53,057 nucleotides of DNA from Camelimonas fluminis. GTDB taxonomy: Bacteria; Pseudomonadota; Alphaproteobacteria; Rhizobiales; Beijerinckiaceae. The notes under the pieces were generated by a model. It saw nothing but the letters and a program-made list of their open reading frames with translations, searched no databases and was not told the DNA's origin. Location of the stretch: assembly GCF_014656355.1 (NCBI RefSeq), contig NZ_BNCG01000014.1, positions 55,306 to 108,362 of the forward strand. Direction: 5' to 3'. How positions within the stretch are numbered: the stretch's first letter is position 1; every line of letters starts with the position of its first letter. A program made the position numbers and the translations under genes. Of the stretch, positions 37,485-46,549 are shown piece by piece.

Positions 37485-38201
37485 TCAGATGCCGCCCCCG
37501 ACATCCGCATCGGCGCTGGCCGCCCGCCGGCGCTGGGCCAGCCGTCGCATCAGCCAGCCAAGGCCAACCACCAGCAGCACGCCCGCCGCCTCGACTGGAA
37601 GCTTCCAGATCGCCACGGCGTCGGCTCCGAGCGTTTTCACCATCCACGGATCGGTAATCAGCATGCCGCCGGCCACCCAGCCGAGCAACGCCGCGCCGGC
37701 CCAGATCAGGATGGGGAAGCGGTCGATGGCCTTCACCAGGATATTGGCGCCAAAAACGATCAGCGGGATCGACAGGGCAAGGCCGAAAATCAGCATGCCG
37801 ATGTGATCCTGGGCCACCGCGGCGATGGCGATCACATTATCGAGGCTCATCACCGCATCGGCGACGACGATGGTCCAGACGGCGCCCCACAGTTTGCCCG
37901 ACTCGCGGATTTCGTCGTGCTCGTCCTCCTGCCCCTTGGTCAGGCCGACGGCGATGCGCAGCAGGAGGAAGGCGCCAATGACCTTGAGGAACGGCACCTG
38001 CAGCAACTGGATGACCAGCAGGGCGAAAATCACGCGCAGGATAATGGCGGCGCCGGCGCCTAAAATAATGCCCCATTTGCGCTGTTTGGCCGGCAACCCC
38101 CGGCAGGCCAGGGCAATGACCACCGCATTGTCGCCCGACAGGACAAGATCGATCCAGATAATCTGGAGCGCAGCGACGATTTCAGGCCACCAGGCAGACA
38201 T
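37485..38201 (-). CDS. TerC-family integral membrane protein
   Basis: 238 residues, about seven transmembrane helices. The family signatures IWIDLVLSGDNAVVIALACRGLPAKQR and VVADAVMSLDNVIAIAAVAQDH contain the paired conserved Asp residues in membrane helices. TerC/YjbE/Alx proteins are implicated in manganese export and tellurite resistance. The ATG at 38201 has CAGGATACTGC upstream. I found no yybP-ykoY manganese riboswitch in the 249 bases before it. It converges with the hisD operon. Confidence 0.9.
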   Translation of the reverse strand: MSAWWPEIVAALQIIWIDLVLSGDNAVVIALACRGLPAKQRKWGIILGAGAAIILRVIFALLVIQLLQVPFLKVIGAFLLLRIAVGLTKGQEDEHDEIRESGKLWGAVWTIVVADAVMSLDNVIAIAAVAQDHIGMLIFGLALSIPLIVFGANILVKAIDRFPILIWAGAALLGWVAGGMLITDPWMVKTLGADAVAIWKLPVEAAGVLLVVGLGWLMRRLAQRRRAASADADVGGGI

Positions 38202-38450
38202 GCAGTATCCTGACGTTGAATGAACCGCGATGTGACGAGGTCCGGGCGCGGCGATGCGTGAGGATTTACCCGCAGGCGCCCCAATGCGCAAATAACAGGC
38301 GCAAAGCCGGTTTCGTGGGCGCGGCGCCCTCGCCTGTCGGGAAAACGCTCACGCGGCCCGCCCCCGGCGCCGGGAACGGCGCCCCTGCCCTCCAGGTTAC
38401 GAAATGACGCCGCCCGCAGCGCCCGTTGCCAGGCGCGGCGGGCGCGATGC

Positions 38451-39638
38451 TCAATCGCCGAAGGCGCCGTAGGCCAGGTTGCGGAACAGGTGCCGGTACT
38501 CCTCGCGCTGGTTCGGCGGCACCTGGATCATCAACAATGCGAAGAACTCCTCCTCCGGGTCGATCCAGAAGGTGGTGCCGGCAATGCCGCTCCAGAAGAA
38601 CTGCCCCGCCCCGCCCGGCGACGGCGCCAGGCCATCGTGGGTGCGCACGGCGAAGCCGAGGCCAAAGCCGTGGCCCGGCGGCAGGAGATCGGAGCCGACC
38701 GGCGTGCCCTCTGGCAGATGGTTGGAGGCCATGAAGCTCACGGTCTTGCGGCTCAACAGCCGCGTCGAGCCGAGCACGCCGCCATTCTGGATCATCTGGA
38801 TGAAGCGGGCGTAATCCATCGCCGACGACACCAGGCCGCCGCCGCCAGACTCGAACTGGACCGGCTTCGTCACGTCGAGCAGCTTCACCGCCTCGCCGGT
38901 GTCGGGGTCCTGCGGCAACGGCTCGGCCAGCCGGTGGAGCGAACCTTCCGGCACATAAAAGCCGGTGTCGTCCATGCCGAGCGGATCGAAAATGTGCTCG
39001 CGCAGGGCGTCGCCAAGGGAGGAGCCGGTGACGACTTCGACGATGGTTCCCAGAATATCCGTGGAGCGGCCATAGTCCCACTGGGTTCCCGGCTGACTGT
39101 TGAGCGGCAGCTGGGCCAGGGCTTCGGCGTGCTCCATGCTGGTCCAGTTGCGCCGGAAAATCCGGGCGTCCATGTACATCTGCTGCAACTCGGGCATCGC
39201 GAGGAATTCGTAGCTGAGGCCCGACGTGTGGCGCAGCAGGTCCTGCACGGTCATCGGCCGCGCCTGATCCTCCAGCGTCAGCACGCCATCGCGCTTCACC
39301 GCCACCTTCGTGCTGGCGAACGCGGGAATGTATTTGGCGACCGGATCCGAGATCAGCAACTGGCCGCGCTCCACCAGCATCATGATCATGGTGGAGACGA
39401 TCGGCTTCGTCATGGAATAGCAGCGGAACAGGGCGTCGGTCTGCAGGTTCTCGCCCGTCGCCGGATCGCGCATGCCGACAGCGGAGAAGTGCGCCACCTT
39501 GCCGAAGCGGGACAGCATGGTCACCGCGCCGGCAAGCCGGCCCCGGTCGACATGATCGCGTAACACGGCGTTGATCCGCTCGAGACGCTCGACGGAAAAG
39601 CCGGCTTCCTCAGGCCTGATGGTCGGCAAATTGCTCAT
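38451..39638 (-). CDS. Serine hydrolase of the class C beta-lactamase / esterase family
   Basis: 395 residues of the beta-lactamase fold. The nucleophile motif is Ser75-x-x-Lys (CYSMTKPI), with the Tyr motif in WDYGRSTD and the family stretch TVQDLLRHTSGLSY. There is no signal peptide, so it is more likely a cytoplasmic esterase or carboxypeptidase-like hydrolase (EstB type) than a resistance enzyme. It precedes a NUDIX and an acyl-CoA ligase gene on the same strand (in transcription order it comes last), which would fit lipid or xenobiotic ester metabolism. Confidence 0.9.
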   Translation of the reverse strand: MSNLPTIRPEEAGFSVERLERINAVLRDHVDRGRLAGAVTMLSRFGKVAHFSAVGMRDPATGENLQTDALFRCYSMTKPIVSTMIMMLVERGQLLISDPVAKYIPAFASTKVAVKRDGVLTLEDQARPMTVQDLLRHTSGLSYEFLAMPELQQMYMDARIFRRNWTSMEHAEALAQLPLNSQPGTQWDYGRSTDILGTIVEVVTGSSLGDALREHIFDPLGMDDTGFYVPEGSLHRLAEPLPQDPDTGEAVKLLDVTKPVQFESGGGGLVSSAMDYARFIQMIQNGGVLGSTRLLSRKTVSFMASNHLPEGTPVGSDLLPPGHGFGLGFAVRTHDGLAPSPGGAGQFFWSGIAGTTFWIDPEEEFFALLMIQVPPNQREEYRHLFRNLAYGAFGD

Positions 39639-39699
39639 GAACGCTGAAACTCCCGAATGTCCGGCGTCCGGCCGGAGAGATTTTTCAAAAGAGCGAAGA

Positions 39700-40347
39700 T
39701 TATTTCCAGGCGAAGACCGGCTGCTCCAGTTCGTGCACGCGGGTGTCGCGGCCGGCGAGCACCTCGCGGAACTGGTAGATCACCGCCGCCGTGGGCGCAT
39801 GGATGTGATCATCGTCGATCCACAGCCGGATGACCTGGCGGGGGCTTTCGGGAATGGTGACGAAGCTGACGATATCCTCGCGGGCCACATGCGCCAGGGG
39901 AATGAAATGGACCGAGGCCACCTCGGCGGGGTTAGGAACAATGGCGCGGGGATCGCCGGCCCAAACCACCACCGGGGTCATCAGGTAGCCGGAACGGGTG
40001 GGATAGTCATCGAGAACGCCGAGCACCGCATCGGCGCTGAGGGCAAGGCCGATTTCCTCAGAGACCTCACGCAGGGCCGCCTGGACGATGGTCTCCCCCG
40101 GATCGCAGCGGCCGCCCGGCAAGGCCCACTGGCCGCCGTGGGAGCGCAGCGTGCGGGCCCGGCGGGTGAGCACGAACGCCAGTTCGCCGCCGCCGCGCGG
40201 ATGCTCGACCACGGTGATCGCCACCGCCGCGCGCTTCAACCCTGCATGGCCATCATGGTCAGCAAGTCGCTCAAACCCCGAAATCAGCCCGGTCATCCGG
40301 GCGCGAACTTCGTCAAAACTCTCAGTCACAGCAAAACTCTCAGACAC
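39700..40347 (-). CDS. NUDIX hydrolase, CoA pyrophosphatase-like
   Basis: 215 residues. A complete NUDIX box spans ~78-101 (GGRCDPGET...REVSEEIGL). It is preceded by LTRRARTLRSHGGQWALPGG, which is the extended signature of CoA diphosphatases (NudL/YeaB type). Such enzymes split CoA or acyl-CoA into 3',5'-ADP and phosphopantetheine. Its position between an acyl-CoA ligase and an esterase on the same strand agrees with a CoA-linked role. It begins at 40347 with no strong ribosome site visible. Confidence 0.9.
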   Translation of the reverse strand: MSESFAVTESFDEVRARMTGLISGFERLADHDGHAGLKRAAVAITVVEHPRGGGELAFVLTRRARTLRSHGGQWALPGGRCDPGETIVQAALREVSEEIGLALSADAVLGVLDDYPTRSGYLMTPVVVWAGDPRAIVPNPAEVASVHFIPLAHVAREDIVSFVTIPESPRQVIRLWIDDDHIHAPTAAVIYQFREVLAGRDTRVHELEQPVFAWK

Positions 40348-40384
40348 GCCTGTCGCTTTTCATGACGGCGCGCCAGCCTCTCAA

Positions 40385-40433
40385 AAGCGTTTTCCAGCAA
40401 AGCGAACGCCACCTTGCGCGTGGAAAACGCATC
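40385..40433. repeat. Hyphomicrobiales-type intergenic palindrome (upstream of NUDIX gene)
   Basis: AGCGTTTTCCAGCAAAGCG...GCGTGGAAAACGC is an imperfect inverted repeat. Its wording aligns with the element at 50777-50840 read on the other strand (AGC-TTC-AG-GAAG-G-AC...GAA-AA-GCGTC). It belongs to a repeat type I recall as frequent between genes in this order. Confidence 0.5.
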
Positions 40434-40537
40434 CAGTCAGAGAGACAGAGAAAAACCCAGTTCAGCGTGAACGGCTTTTTCTCCGGCTGGCGCGCCGGTT
40501 GCTCCTGCCGCCCGGCCCAGGGCGCATTCCAGCCGGA

Positions 40538-42070
40538 TCAGACCTTCTCCGGTTCAGTCACGAACTGACCGCGCAGGGTCGGCTTGTGCACCTTGCCGGT
40601 GGCGTTGCGTGGCAGCGCCTCGACAAACGCGACGTCGCGCGGGCACTTGAAGCGGGCGAGGTGAGCGCGGCAATGCTCATGGACCTGCTGCTCCGACAAT
40701 TGCTGCCCCGGCTTCACCACCACCACCGCGAGGCCGCTTTCGCCCCAGCGCTCGTCCGGAACCCCGATGATGGCCGCCTCGGCGATTTGCGACATCCGGT
40801 AGAGCACGTCCTCCACCTCGGCCGGATAGACGTTCTCGCCGCCAGAGATGTACATGTCCTTCCAGCGGTCGACGATATAGAAGAAGCCGTCAGCGTCGAC
40901 GCGGGTCGCATCGCCGGTGTGCAGCCAGCCATCGGTGAAGGATGTGGCGTTGGCGTCAGGCCGGTTCCAGTAGCCCGGCGTGACGTTGGGGCCGCGCACC
41001 CACAGCTCGCCGATCTCACCCGCCGCCGCCTCGGTCCCATCCTCCCGCATCACGCAGACTTCAGTGTGCAGCACCGGCTTTCCGGCCGAGCCTGCCCGGA
41101 CCGCGGCGTCCGCCTGGTCGAGCGCCAGTACGGCGGGGCTGGTCTCCGTCATGCCATAGCCCTGCTGCAGGGCGACGCCGCGCTGCTCCCAGATGCGCAG
41201 CAGCGGCACCGGCATCGGCGCGCCGCCGACGCCGCCGACCCTCAGGCCCGAGAAATCGGTTTTGTCGAAATCCGGATGCTGGCACAGGAACTGGTAAATC
41301 GACGGCACGCCAAACAGCAGGTTCAGCCCCCATGCCCGCTCATGGATCAGGCGCAAGGTCGCGCCCGGATCGAAAGCGCGCATGATCAGAACCACGCCGC
41401 CGGCGTGCAGGGTCGGATTGACGTAGCAGTTGAGGCCGCCGGTGTGGAACAGCGGCAGCACCAGCAATTGCACCGTGGTCTGGTCGACGCCGGCGATGGC
41501 GCCAAGGTTGACGCAATTGAAGAACGTCATGCCATGGGTGATCATCGCCCCCTTGGGGCGGCCGGTGGTGCCGGAGGTGTACATGATGGTCGAGACGTCA
41601 TCATGGGTGACCTCGGCCCAGGCCCGTTTGGGCAAGGGCTGGGCCGCCGCCAGCGCCGCCTCGTAGCTGGCGTCGAACTGCAGGCTGGACGGGGTCTGGC
41701 ACGCGGCCGCGACCTCAAGTGCCGTCGGCGCCAGCTCCGCGTCATGAATCATCACGCGCGGCGCGGCGTCGCCAACAATGTAAGTCAGTTCGGAAACGGT
41801 GAGACGGGTGTTCAGCGGAACGAAGATGGCCCCGAGCCGGCCACAGGCGAACTGGACCTCAAGGGTTTCGGGCGCGTTGTGGGCCAGCACCGCGACGCGG
41901 TCGCCAGCGGTTACGCCCAGACCGGCAGACAGATGCGTCGCCAGCCGACCGATGCGGTCATGCATCTGCGCGTAGGAAAACTCACGACCATCCGCCAGAT
42001 TGACGACCGCCAGCCGCTCCGGCGTGCGCATCGCGTGATGGGCGATCCAGTCGTAGTAACGAACCGTCAT
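40538..42070 (-). CDS. AMP-forming acyl-CoA ligase (long-chain fatty acid / acid-CoA ligase family)
   Basis: 510 residues of the ANL superfamily, full length. The ATP-binding loop is TIMYTSGTTGRPKGA and the A5 motif is QQGYGMTETSP. A7/A8 motifs are GWLHTGDATRVDADGFFYIVDRWKDMYISGGENVYPAEVE. The final Lys region is LPRNATGKVHKP. It activates a carboxylic acid to acyl-AMP and then acyl-CoA; the chain length is not deducible. The ATG at 42070 follows GGGAGGGACACTGT, and the frame upstream is not part of the family. It is separated from the NUDIX gene by 190 bases. Confidence 0.94.
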   Translation of the reverse strand: MTVRYYDWIAHHAMRTPERLAVVNLADGREFSYAQMHDRIGRLATHLSAGLGVTAGDRVAVLAHNAPETLEVQFACGRLGAIFVPLNTRLTVSELTYIVGDAAPRVMIHDAELAPTALEVAAACQTPSSLQFDASYEAALAAAQPLPKRAWAEVTHDDVSTIMYTSGTTGRPKGAMITHGMTFFNCVNLGAIAGVDQTTVQLLVLPLFHTGGLNCYVNPTLHAGGVVLIMRAFDPGATLRLIHERAWGLNLLFGVPSIYQFLCQHPDFDKTDFSGLRVGGVGGAPMPVPLLRIWEQRGVALQQGYGMTETSPAVLALDQADAAVRAGSAGKPVLHTEVCVMREDGTEAAAGEIGELWVRGPNVTPGYWNRPDANATSFTDGWLHTGDATRVDADGFFYIVDRWKDMYISGGENVYPAEVEDVLYRMSQIAEAAIIGVPDERWGESGLAVVVVKPGQQLSEQQVHEHCRAHLARFKCPRDVAFVEALPRNATGKVHKPTLRGQFVTEPEKV

Positions 42071-42427
42071 ACAGTGTCCCTCCCGAATACATTGGCCGCT
42101 CCATCTTGTTGGTTGCCGGGAGCGTGAACCAAGATTTCTACGAAACACACCGCCAGGCAAGGCCCGACGAAAGCCGCAGACGGCGACAGGGCCCGGCGAC
42201 GCGAGCCCTGGAGTGCTTTCCAACCAGATGGAAGCGTCCGCGCGATCAGGGCCCCTCGAACAGGAGAGCCTGGATCGGCTTCCAATCCGGTTGGTCAGGC
42301 GACGGACCACACCGCGCCAGCCATGACGTCAGCGCAAGGTTCGCACAGCAAGCCCGCACATGACGCATTTGTTATAACGTCCGCAACGCTGCACAAATCG
42401 CCGGGAGCAATATCAGGTCCGGCGCCC
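42071..42427. other. Divergent promoter region between the acyl-CoA ligase and EamA exporter genes
   Basis: 357 bases without a gene. An imperfect inverted repeat CCAACCAGATGGAAGC...GCTTCCAATCCGGTTGG spans 42220-42294 and resembles the intergenic palindromes elsewhere in the window. Confidence 0.55.
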
Positions 42428-43405
42428 ATGCACCCCCAACCTTCCCGCAACAACCTGGCGCTCGTCACGCTTCTTGGCCTGATCTGGGGCCTGAACTGGC
42501 CGATCGTCAAATTCGCCATTCTCGAATACGGCCCATGGACGACGCGGGCGCTGAGCCTGTCCGGGGCCGCGCTTGTGCTGGTCGCGGCGTCGCTCTGGCG
42601 CGGCCAGAGCCTGCGCATCAGCCCGCGCGACTGGTGGCGCGTGCTGGTTCCCGCCATTTTCGGCATGGCGCTGGTCAACATCCTCAACGCCTGGGCGCAG
42701 ATGGTGATGGAGACCGGGCGCGCGGCGATCATCGCGTTTTCGATGCCGGTGTGGGCCACGGCGATGGCGGTGTTCTTCCTTGGCGAGCGACTTGACGCCC
42801 GCAAATCGCTCAGCCTGGCGCTTGGCGCCGCCGGTCTGCTGGCGCTGGCATGGCCGGCCCTCGCCGCCGGCGGGCTCTCGGCTGGCCTGGCGCTGGCCCT
42901 TGGTTCGGCGATGTCCTGGGCCTGCGGCGCGGTCTTCATGAAGCGCTTCCCGATCAACGCCCCGCCACTGATCGCCGCGACCTGGCAGATCGGCGCCGCG
43001 GCCGCCATTCTGACGCTGGGAATGCTGGCCTTCGAGGGGGCGACTATTCCATTCCACGGATTGACCAACGGCTTCCTCGGGCTTGCCTACAATATCGTCG
43101 CCGCGCAGGCGATCGGCACGTGGATCTGGTTTGGCGTGTTGACGCGATCGCCGGCCTCCGTCGCCGCCATTGGCACGCTGATGACGCCGGGCGTCGGCGT
43201 GATCGGCGCCATGCTGATGCTGGGCGAAACGCCGGCCCTTACCGACTGGCTGGGCCTCGCGCTCGTGGTCAGCGCAAGCGCCATCGTGCTGCTGCGCCGC
43301 GCCCCCGCCGGCCATCCCGCGCCTGTGACAAAAACACCACCGCCGCCCTGCCCCGCATCCTGTGGCGACGGGCAGCTTCTGGCGCCCGCTCCCACCGCGC
43401 GATAA
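42428..43405 (+). CDS. EamA (DMT superfamily) exporter
   Basis: 325 residues with ten hydrophobic segments and two EamA repeats (LGLIWGLNWPIVKFAI at the start of the first, GSAMSWACGAVFMKRF in the second). Members export amino acids, cysteine pathway metabolites or other small molecules from the cytoplasm; the substrate is unknown. The last ~30 residues are a Pro/Cys-rich tail (TKTPPPPCPASCGDG) beyond the tenth helix, which is unusual. The ATG at 42428 is chosen because the 35 upstream codons are not membrane-like. Confidence 0.92.
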   Translation: MHPQPSRNNLALVTLLGLIWGLNWPIVKFAILEYGPWTTRALSLSGAALVLVAASLWRGQSLRISPRDWWRVLVPAIFGMALVNILNAWAQMVMETGRAAIIAFSMPVWATAMAVFFLGERLDARKSLSLALGAAGLLALAWPALAAGGLSAGLALALGSAMSWACGAVFMKRFPINAPPLIAATWQIGAAAAILTLGMLAFEGATIPFHGLTNGFLGLAYNIVAAQAIGTWIWFGVLTRSPASVAAIGTLMTPGVGVIGAMLMLGETPALTDWLGLALVVSASAIVLLRRAPAGHPAPVTKTPPPPCPASCGDGQLLAPAPTAR

Positions 43406-43534
43406 GGTGCCCCGTCCAACGGTTGAGGCTGGGGGACGCCCCCAATCCCGACCGGCCAGCCGCAGAGCCGAAGGCGCGCCGCGCAGGGTCTGACTGCAGG
43501 TTTAACTGCGCCTGTTCTGGAGCTACGCTGCGTC

Positions 43535-44800
43535 ATGCGCCGACTATATGTGCTAGCCGTCACCGCGATCGCCGCCGCCCTGCTGGCAGGATGCAGTGGT
43601 CGCGCCCGGAATGTGTTGCAGCCGGAACAGGGAGCCGTCTATCCGGGCGCCACGCCGGTCAGCATGCTGGTGGCCACCACGCGCAGCCCGGATAACGCCC
43701 TCCCAGGCCAGATGTTCACCGGCGAGCGTTCCGATCTGCTGAATTTCGCCGAGATCACCGTCTCCGTGCCGCCAGCTGGCGCGCGCAAGGTTGGCGACGT
43801 GCAATGGCCCCGCCAGTTGCCGGCCAATCCGGCGACTGATTTCACCACCCTGTCCGCCAGAATGTTGACCGAGTCCCAGGCGATGGCTGCGTTCAACCAG
43901 CGCATGCGCAAACAGCGCCAGCGCAGGGTGCTGGTTTTTGTGCACGGCTATAACACCAGCTTCGAGGACGCGGTTTACCGGTTCACCCAGATCATTCACG
44001 ATTCCGGCGCGCCGGCCATGCCCGTGCTGTTCACCTGGCCCTCGCGCGGCCGCCTGCTCGCCTATGGCTTCGATCGCGAGAGCGGCAACTTCTCCCGCGA
44101 CTCCCTTGAGAAGCTGCTCGCGGCCCTCAACAGTGATCCACAGGTGGGTGAGATCGCCATTCTCGCCCACTCCATGGGCAATTGGGTGACGCTGGAGGCG
44201 TTGCGTCAGATGGCGATCCGCAACGGCCGCATCGCGCCCAAGATCAACAGCGTGATGCTGGCCGCGCCCGACGTCGATTTCGACGTCTTCCGCCGGCAGA
44301 TCGCAGCCATTGGTCCGAAACGGCCGCCATTCGTCATCTTCACCTCGCAGGATGACGAAGCCCTGGCGTTTTCACGCCGCGTCTGGGGCCGCACCCGCCT
44401 CGGAGCCATCAACCCCCAGGCAGAGCCCTATCGCTCCGAACTGAAGCGCGACGACATCGTCCTGATTGATCTCACCGGGGTCCAGTCGTCGGATTCCATC
44501 AACCACGGCACGTTCGCCCAGTCGCCCCAGGTGGTCCAGATGATCGGCAGCCGGCTGGTCGCCGGTCAGGCCCTCAGCGACTCTGGCGTGGGGCTTGGCG
44601 ACAAGCTGGGACGGATCGCCGTGGGCGCGGCCTCCACCGTCGGCACGGCCGCCAGCATCGCGGTGTCGGCGCCGATCGCCATCATCGATCCGAAGACGCG
44701 CGAAGGTCTCGGCGACCAGTTCGAGGTGCTCGGCTCCAATGTCGCCGACACCCTGCCGCTGCCGCGCGGACAAACCAACGCGCCGCTGGCTCCGCGCTGA
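43535..44800 (+). CDS. Alpha/beta-hydrolase lipoprotein (DUF900 family)
   Basis: 421 residues. A lipoprotein signal peptide has the lipobox LLAGC (Cys20). The alpha/beta-hydrolase domain (~75-330) has the oxyanion strand VLVFVHGYNTSFEDA and nucleophile Ser213 in LAHSMGNW; the catalytic Asp/His are probably in ASQDDEALAFS-like and DSINHGTF regions. This is the DUF900 group of membrane-anchored hydrolases in alphaproteobacteria with unknown substrates. The C-terminal ~80 residues form a Gly/Ala-rich, partly hydrophobic tail. It stands alone after the exporter gene. Confidence 0.9.
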   Translation: MRRLYVLAVTAIAAALLAGCSGRARNVLQPEQGAVYPGATPVSMLVATTRSPDNALPGQMFTGERSDLLNFAEITVSVPPAGARKVGDVQWPRQLPANPATDFTTLSARMLTESQAMAAFNQRMRKQRQRRVLVFVHGYNTSFEDAVYRFTQIIHDSGAPAMPVLFTWPSRGRLLAYGFDRESGNFSRDSLEKLLAALNSDPQVGEIAILAHSMGNWVTLEALRQMAIRNGRIAPKINSVMLAAPDVDFDVFRRQIAAIGPKRPPFVIFTSQDDEALAFSRRVWGRTRLGAINPQAEPYRSELKRDDIVLIDLTGVQSSDSINHGTFAQSPQVVQMIGSRLVAGQALSDSGVGLGDKLGRIAVGAASTVGTAASIAVSAPIAIIDPKTREGLGDQFEVLGSNVADTLPLPRGQTNAPLAPR

Positions 44801-45097
44801 TGCAGCGCGCGGCCCGGGCCCATCCCCCTGAAGCCACGCCGTGAAATCGCCACGGCTGGCTGTTCCGCTACGCCAGGTCGCGAAGATGCTGACGCATCCG
44901 CGACCTGCAAAGTTCAAATCAGCGTCACGCGCGGCCCGCAGGACATGCTTTGCGCAGCCCGGGCTTCGCCAGAACGCAATGAGCCATACGCGTCGCGTTC
45001 TGGTATCAAGCGTGTGATGACGCGCGGCCCCTGATGTGGCGCCATCCGGGCGTGGACGTCGCGTCCTGTTTTGCCGAACTGTTCTGGGAGAACCGAT
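44801..45097. other. Intergenic region carrying repeat copy C
   Basis: 297 bases whose central third is the best-preserved copy of the dispersed repeat. A second ACGCGCGGCCC block at 45023-45033 repeats part of it. Confidence 0.6.
44873..44972 (+). repeat. Dispersed structured repeat, copy C (reference copy)
   Basis: The terminal stem is perfect over nine pairs (CAGGTCGCG 44874-44882 with CGCGACCTG 44899-44907). It is followed by CAAAGTTCA, CAGCGTCACGC, GCAGGACATGCTTTGCGC and GGGCTTCGCCAG. Copies A, B and D align to it along most of their length. Confidence 0.78.
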
Positions 45098-45277
45098 ATG
45101 GAAGCCACTATCGACCGCCGCCAGCAGCGCCTGAAGCGCGCCGCACGGATCACCGTGCGATGCGGCGCATTGCTCGCCGTGGCCCTGTCGCTCGCCGCCT
45201 GCGACAAGTGTGGACGCGCCACGCCGATCAACAAGCCCTGGAGCTCCGCCTGCGAGTCTGGCCCGTCCACCAACTGA
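45098..45277 (+). CDS. Tiny lipoprotein, 59 aa
   Basis: 59 residues: a basic N-terminus, a hydrophobic segment and the lipobox SLAAC (Cys35), leaving a mature peptide of only ~25 residues with DKCG and a second Cys (SSACES). The ribosome site GGGAG lies seven bases before ATG 45098, and an excellent terminator follows. Small alphaproteobacterial lipoproteins with CDKCG just after the lipobox are familiar to me but have no known role. Translation from an earlier in-frame codon is unlikely. Confidence 0.78.
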   Translation: MEATIDRRQQRLKRAARITVRCGALLAVALSLAACDKCGRATPINKPWSSACESGPSTN

Positions 45278-45305
45278 ACCGGCTTTGGACTCCGCGACGC
45301 CTCAA

Positions 45306-45342
45306 TGAAAAAACGGCCCCGAAACGGGGCCGTTTTCATTTT
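45306..45342. terminator. Bidirectional terminator after the tiny lipoprotein
   Basis: An ACGGCCCCG...CGGGGCCGT stem extended by A/T pairs ends CGTTTTCATTTT on plus and CGTTTTTTC on minus. It ends both the lipoprotein gene and the converging small secreted protein gene. Confidence 0.9.
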
Positions 45343-45365
45343 GCAAGACGATCCCCGCCAGACGA

Positions 45366-45698
45366 TCAGCGGCAGATGCGACGCGGGCCGTGCGGGGTGT
45401 GCTGCACCACGCAATGGGGCGCCCGGCGCGGCGCATGATAGTGGCGCGGCGGAGGCGGCGGCGGACGGTGGGCGTGCGGACCAGCAGCACGATAGCAGCG
45501 GCCGCCTGGCCCCCGGTACATGCCGTGGCCACATCCGCCGGCAACGGTCGACACCATTGGCGCGCCCTCGCCTCCAAGGACGCCGGCGCCGGCGCCTGCC
45601 GGAGCCGCCATCGCGCCCGACGCCGCCATCAACACGCCGGCGATTGCGGCGAAACCGGCGATGCGTGCGCCAGACAACATTGCAGATGCAGTCTTCAT
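45366..45698 (-). CDS. Small secreted GCG-motif protein, paralogue 1
   Basis: 110 residues. A signal peptide (cleavage near MAA32) precedes GGCGHGMYRGPGGRCYR, a six-proline and His-rich spacer, and the end CVVQHTPHGPRRICR. The GCG...GPGGRC motif is that of short alphaproteobacterial secreted proteins whose role is unknown. Four Cys could form two disulfides in the periplasm. The ribosome site AAGAGAAACGT precedes ATG 45698. It is a tandem paralogue of the next gene upstream, with the same architecture and nearly the same C-terminus. Confidence 0.8.
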   Translation of the reverse strand: MKTASAMLSGARIAGFAAIAGVLMAASGAMAAPAGAGAGVLGGEGAPMVSTVAGGCGHGMYRGPGGRCYRAAGPHAHRPPPPPPRHYHAPRRAPHCVVQHTPHGPRRICR

Positions 45699-45846
45699 AC
45701 GTTTCTCTTCTTTATACAGGGTCCCGGGCCTTGCGGCCTGTCGGCCTTGCCGGTCAGCGCTCCGGCCCGGAAACCATTGGTGTGTTGTTACAAAATACCC
45801 GCCAGAGCGTTGCCTGGCGCAGGGCAGCCGCTATTCCGGAAATTCC

Positions 45847-46140
45847 TTAGCGGCAGACGCGGCGCGGACCGTAAGGGGTGTGCCGGACGAAGCAGCGCGG
45901 CGGACCATAGTAGCGCGGCGGCGGCGCATAGCGCGGCGCAGGCGCATAACCGGGGCGGCCGTAGGCGCAACGGCCAGACGGCGTCCGCCAGCCGCCGGCG
46001 CCACAGCCCTGGGCGACATGGGTCACATAGCCATCCGCCTGCGCGGGCTGGGCCAGACCCGAAGCCGCGGGCATGGCGAATGCGCCCGAAGCGAAAAGCA
46101 TGGCGCCAGCAAAAGCGCTGGCGGTCAGGGCGAATTTCAT
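45847..46140 (-). CDS. Small secreted GCG-motif protein, paralogue 2
   Basis: 97 residues from ATG 46140 (AGGAG six bases upstream). A signal peptide (ASGAFA) is followed by QGCGAGGWRTPSGRCAYG, a Pro/Tyr-rich spacer (APAPRYAPPPRYYGPP) and the end CFVRHTPYGPRRVCR. It matches paralogue 1 in domain order, and its last 15 residues share CxVxHTPxGPRRxCR. A tandem duplication followed by spacer drift is the simplest history. The function is unknown. Confidence 0.8.
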   Translation of the reverse strand: MKFALTASAFAGAMLFASGAFAMPAASGLAQPAQADGYVTHVAQGCGAGGWRTPSGRCAYGRPGYAPAPRYAPPPRYYGPPRCFVRHTPYGPRRVCR

Positions 46141-46549
46141 TGTCACTCCTCCGCAATCATTCCTGCAGGGAAACGCCTGTCTCCCTGATTGGTTGCATCA
46201 GACCATCGGTTTTCGGCGCAAACATGAAAAACCGCAGGCAGTTGCAGACAAGAGAAGAAGGCGTGAATAATAGTTAACAAATGGTATTCCCATTTGCAGA
46301 CAGGCATTTGGGCGCACCGGCTGGATTCATCGCGCATTCATCATGGCGAACAAATGGCGAATTCTGTTCAAATAATCTCTGCCGCCCCCGTCTTGTCGGA
46401 TGGAGCTGGCGACGTGGGAACACTCGTCCCACCCTGCGGAAAACAACGCCGGGCTGGAGAACCCGCCCGGCGCAACGACATTCACACAAGGGCGCCTTCC
46501 GGCAAGGGCGCCGCCTTCGTCAACGAAAGCGCGGGGACGCCGCCAGGTG
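46141..46549. other. Intergenic region upstream of the GCG-motif genes, holding the mscL terminator
   Basis: 409 bases without a supported gene. A CGCCGGGC...GCCCGGCG hairpin at 46447-46472, followed on the minus strand by TTGTTTT, is a likely terminator for mscL. Confidence 0.6.
46440..46472 (-). terminator. Probable terminator of mscL
   Basis: An 8-bp perfect GC stem with a ten-base loop has a TTGTTTT tail on the minus strand. It lies about 80 bases past the mscL stop. The tail is interrupted, so strength is uncertain. Confidence 0.6.

Noticed and set aside
38202..38450. yybP-ykoY manganese riboswitch upstream of the TerC gene
   Set aside because: TerC genes often carry one, but the characteristic paired loops and conserved bases are not visible here.
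38451..39638. Antibiotic-resistance beta-lactamase
   Set aside because: It has the SxxK fold but no signal peptide and sits with CoA-linked enzymes; an esterase or peptidase-like role is more likely.
40088..42127. A 679-codon plus-strand frame opposite the acyl-CoA ligase
   Set aside because: Antisense shadow; the minus strand carries all ANL motifs in order.
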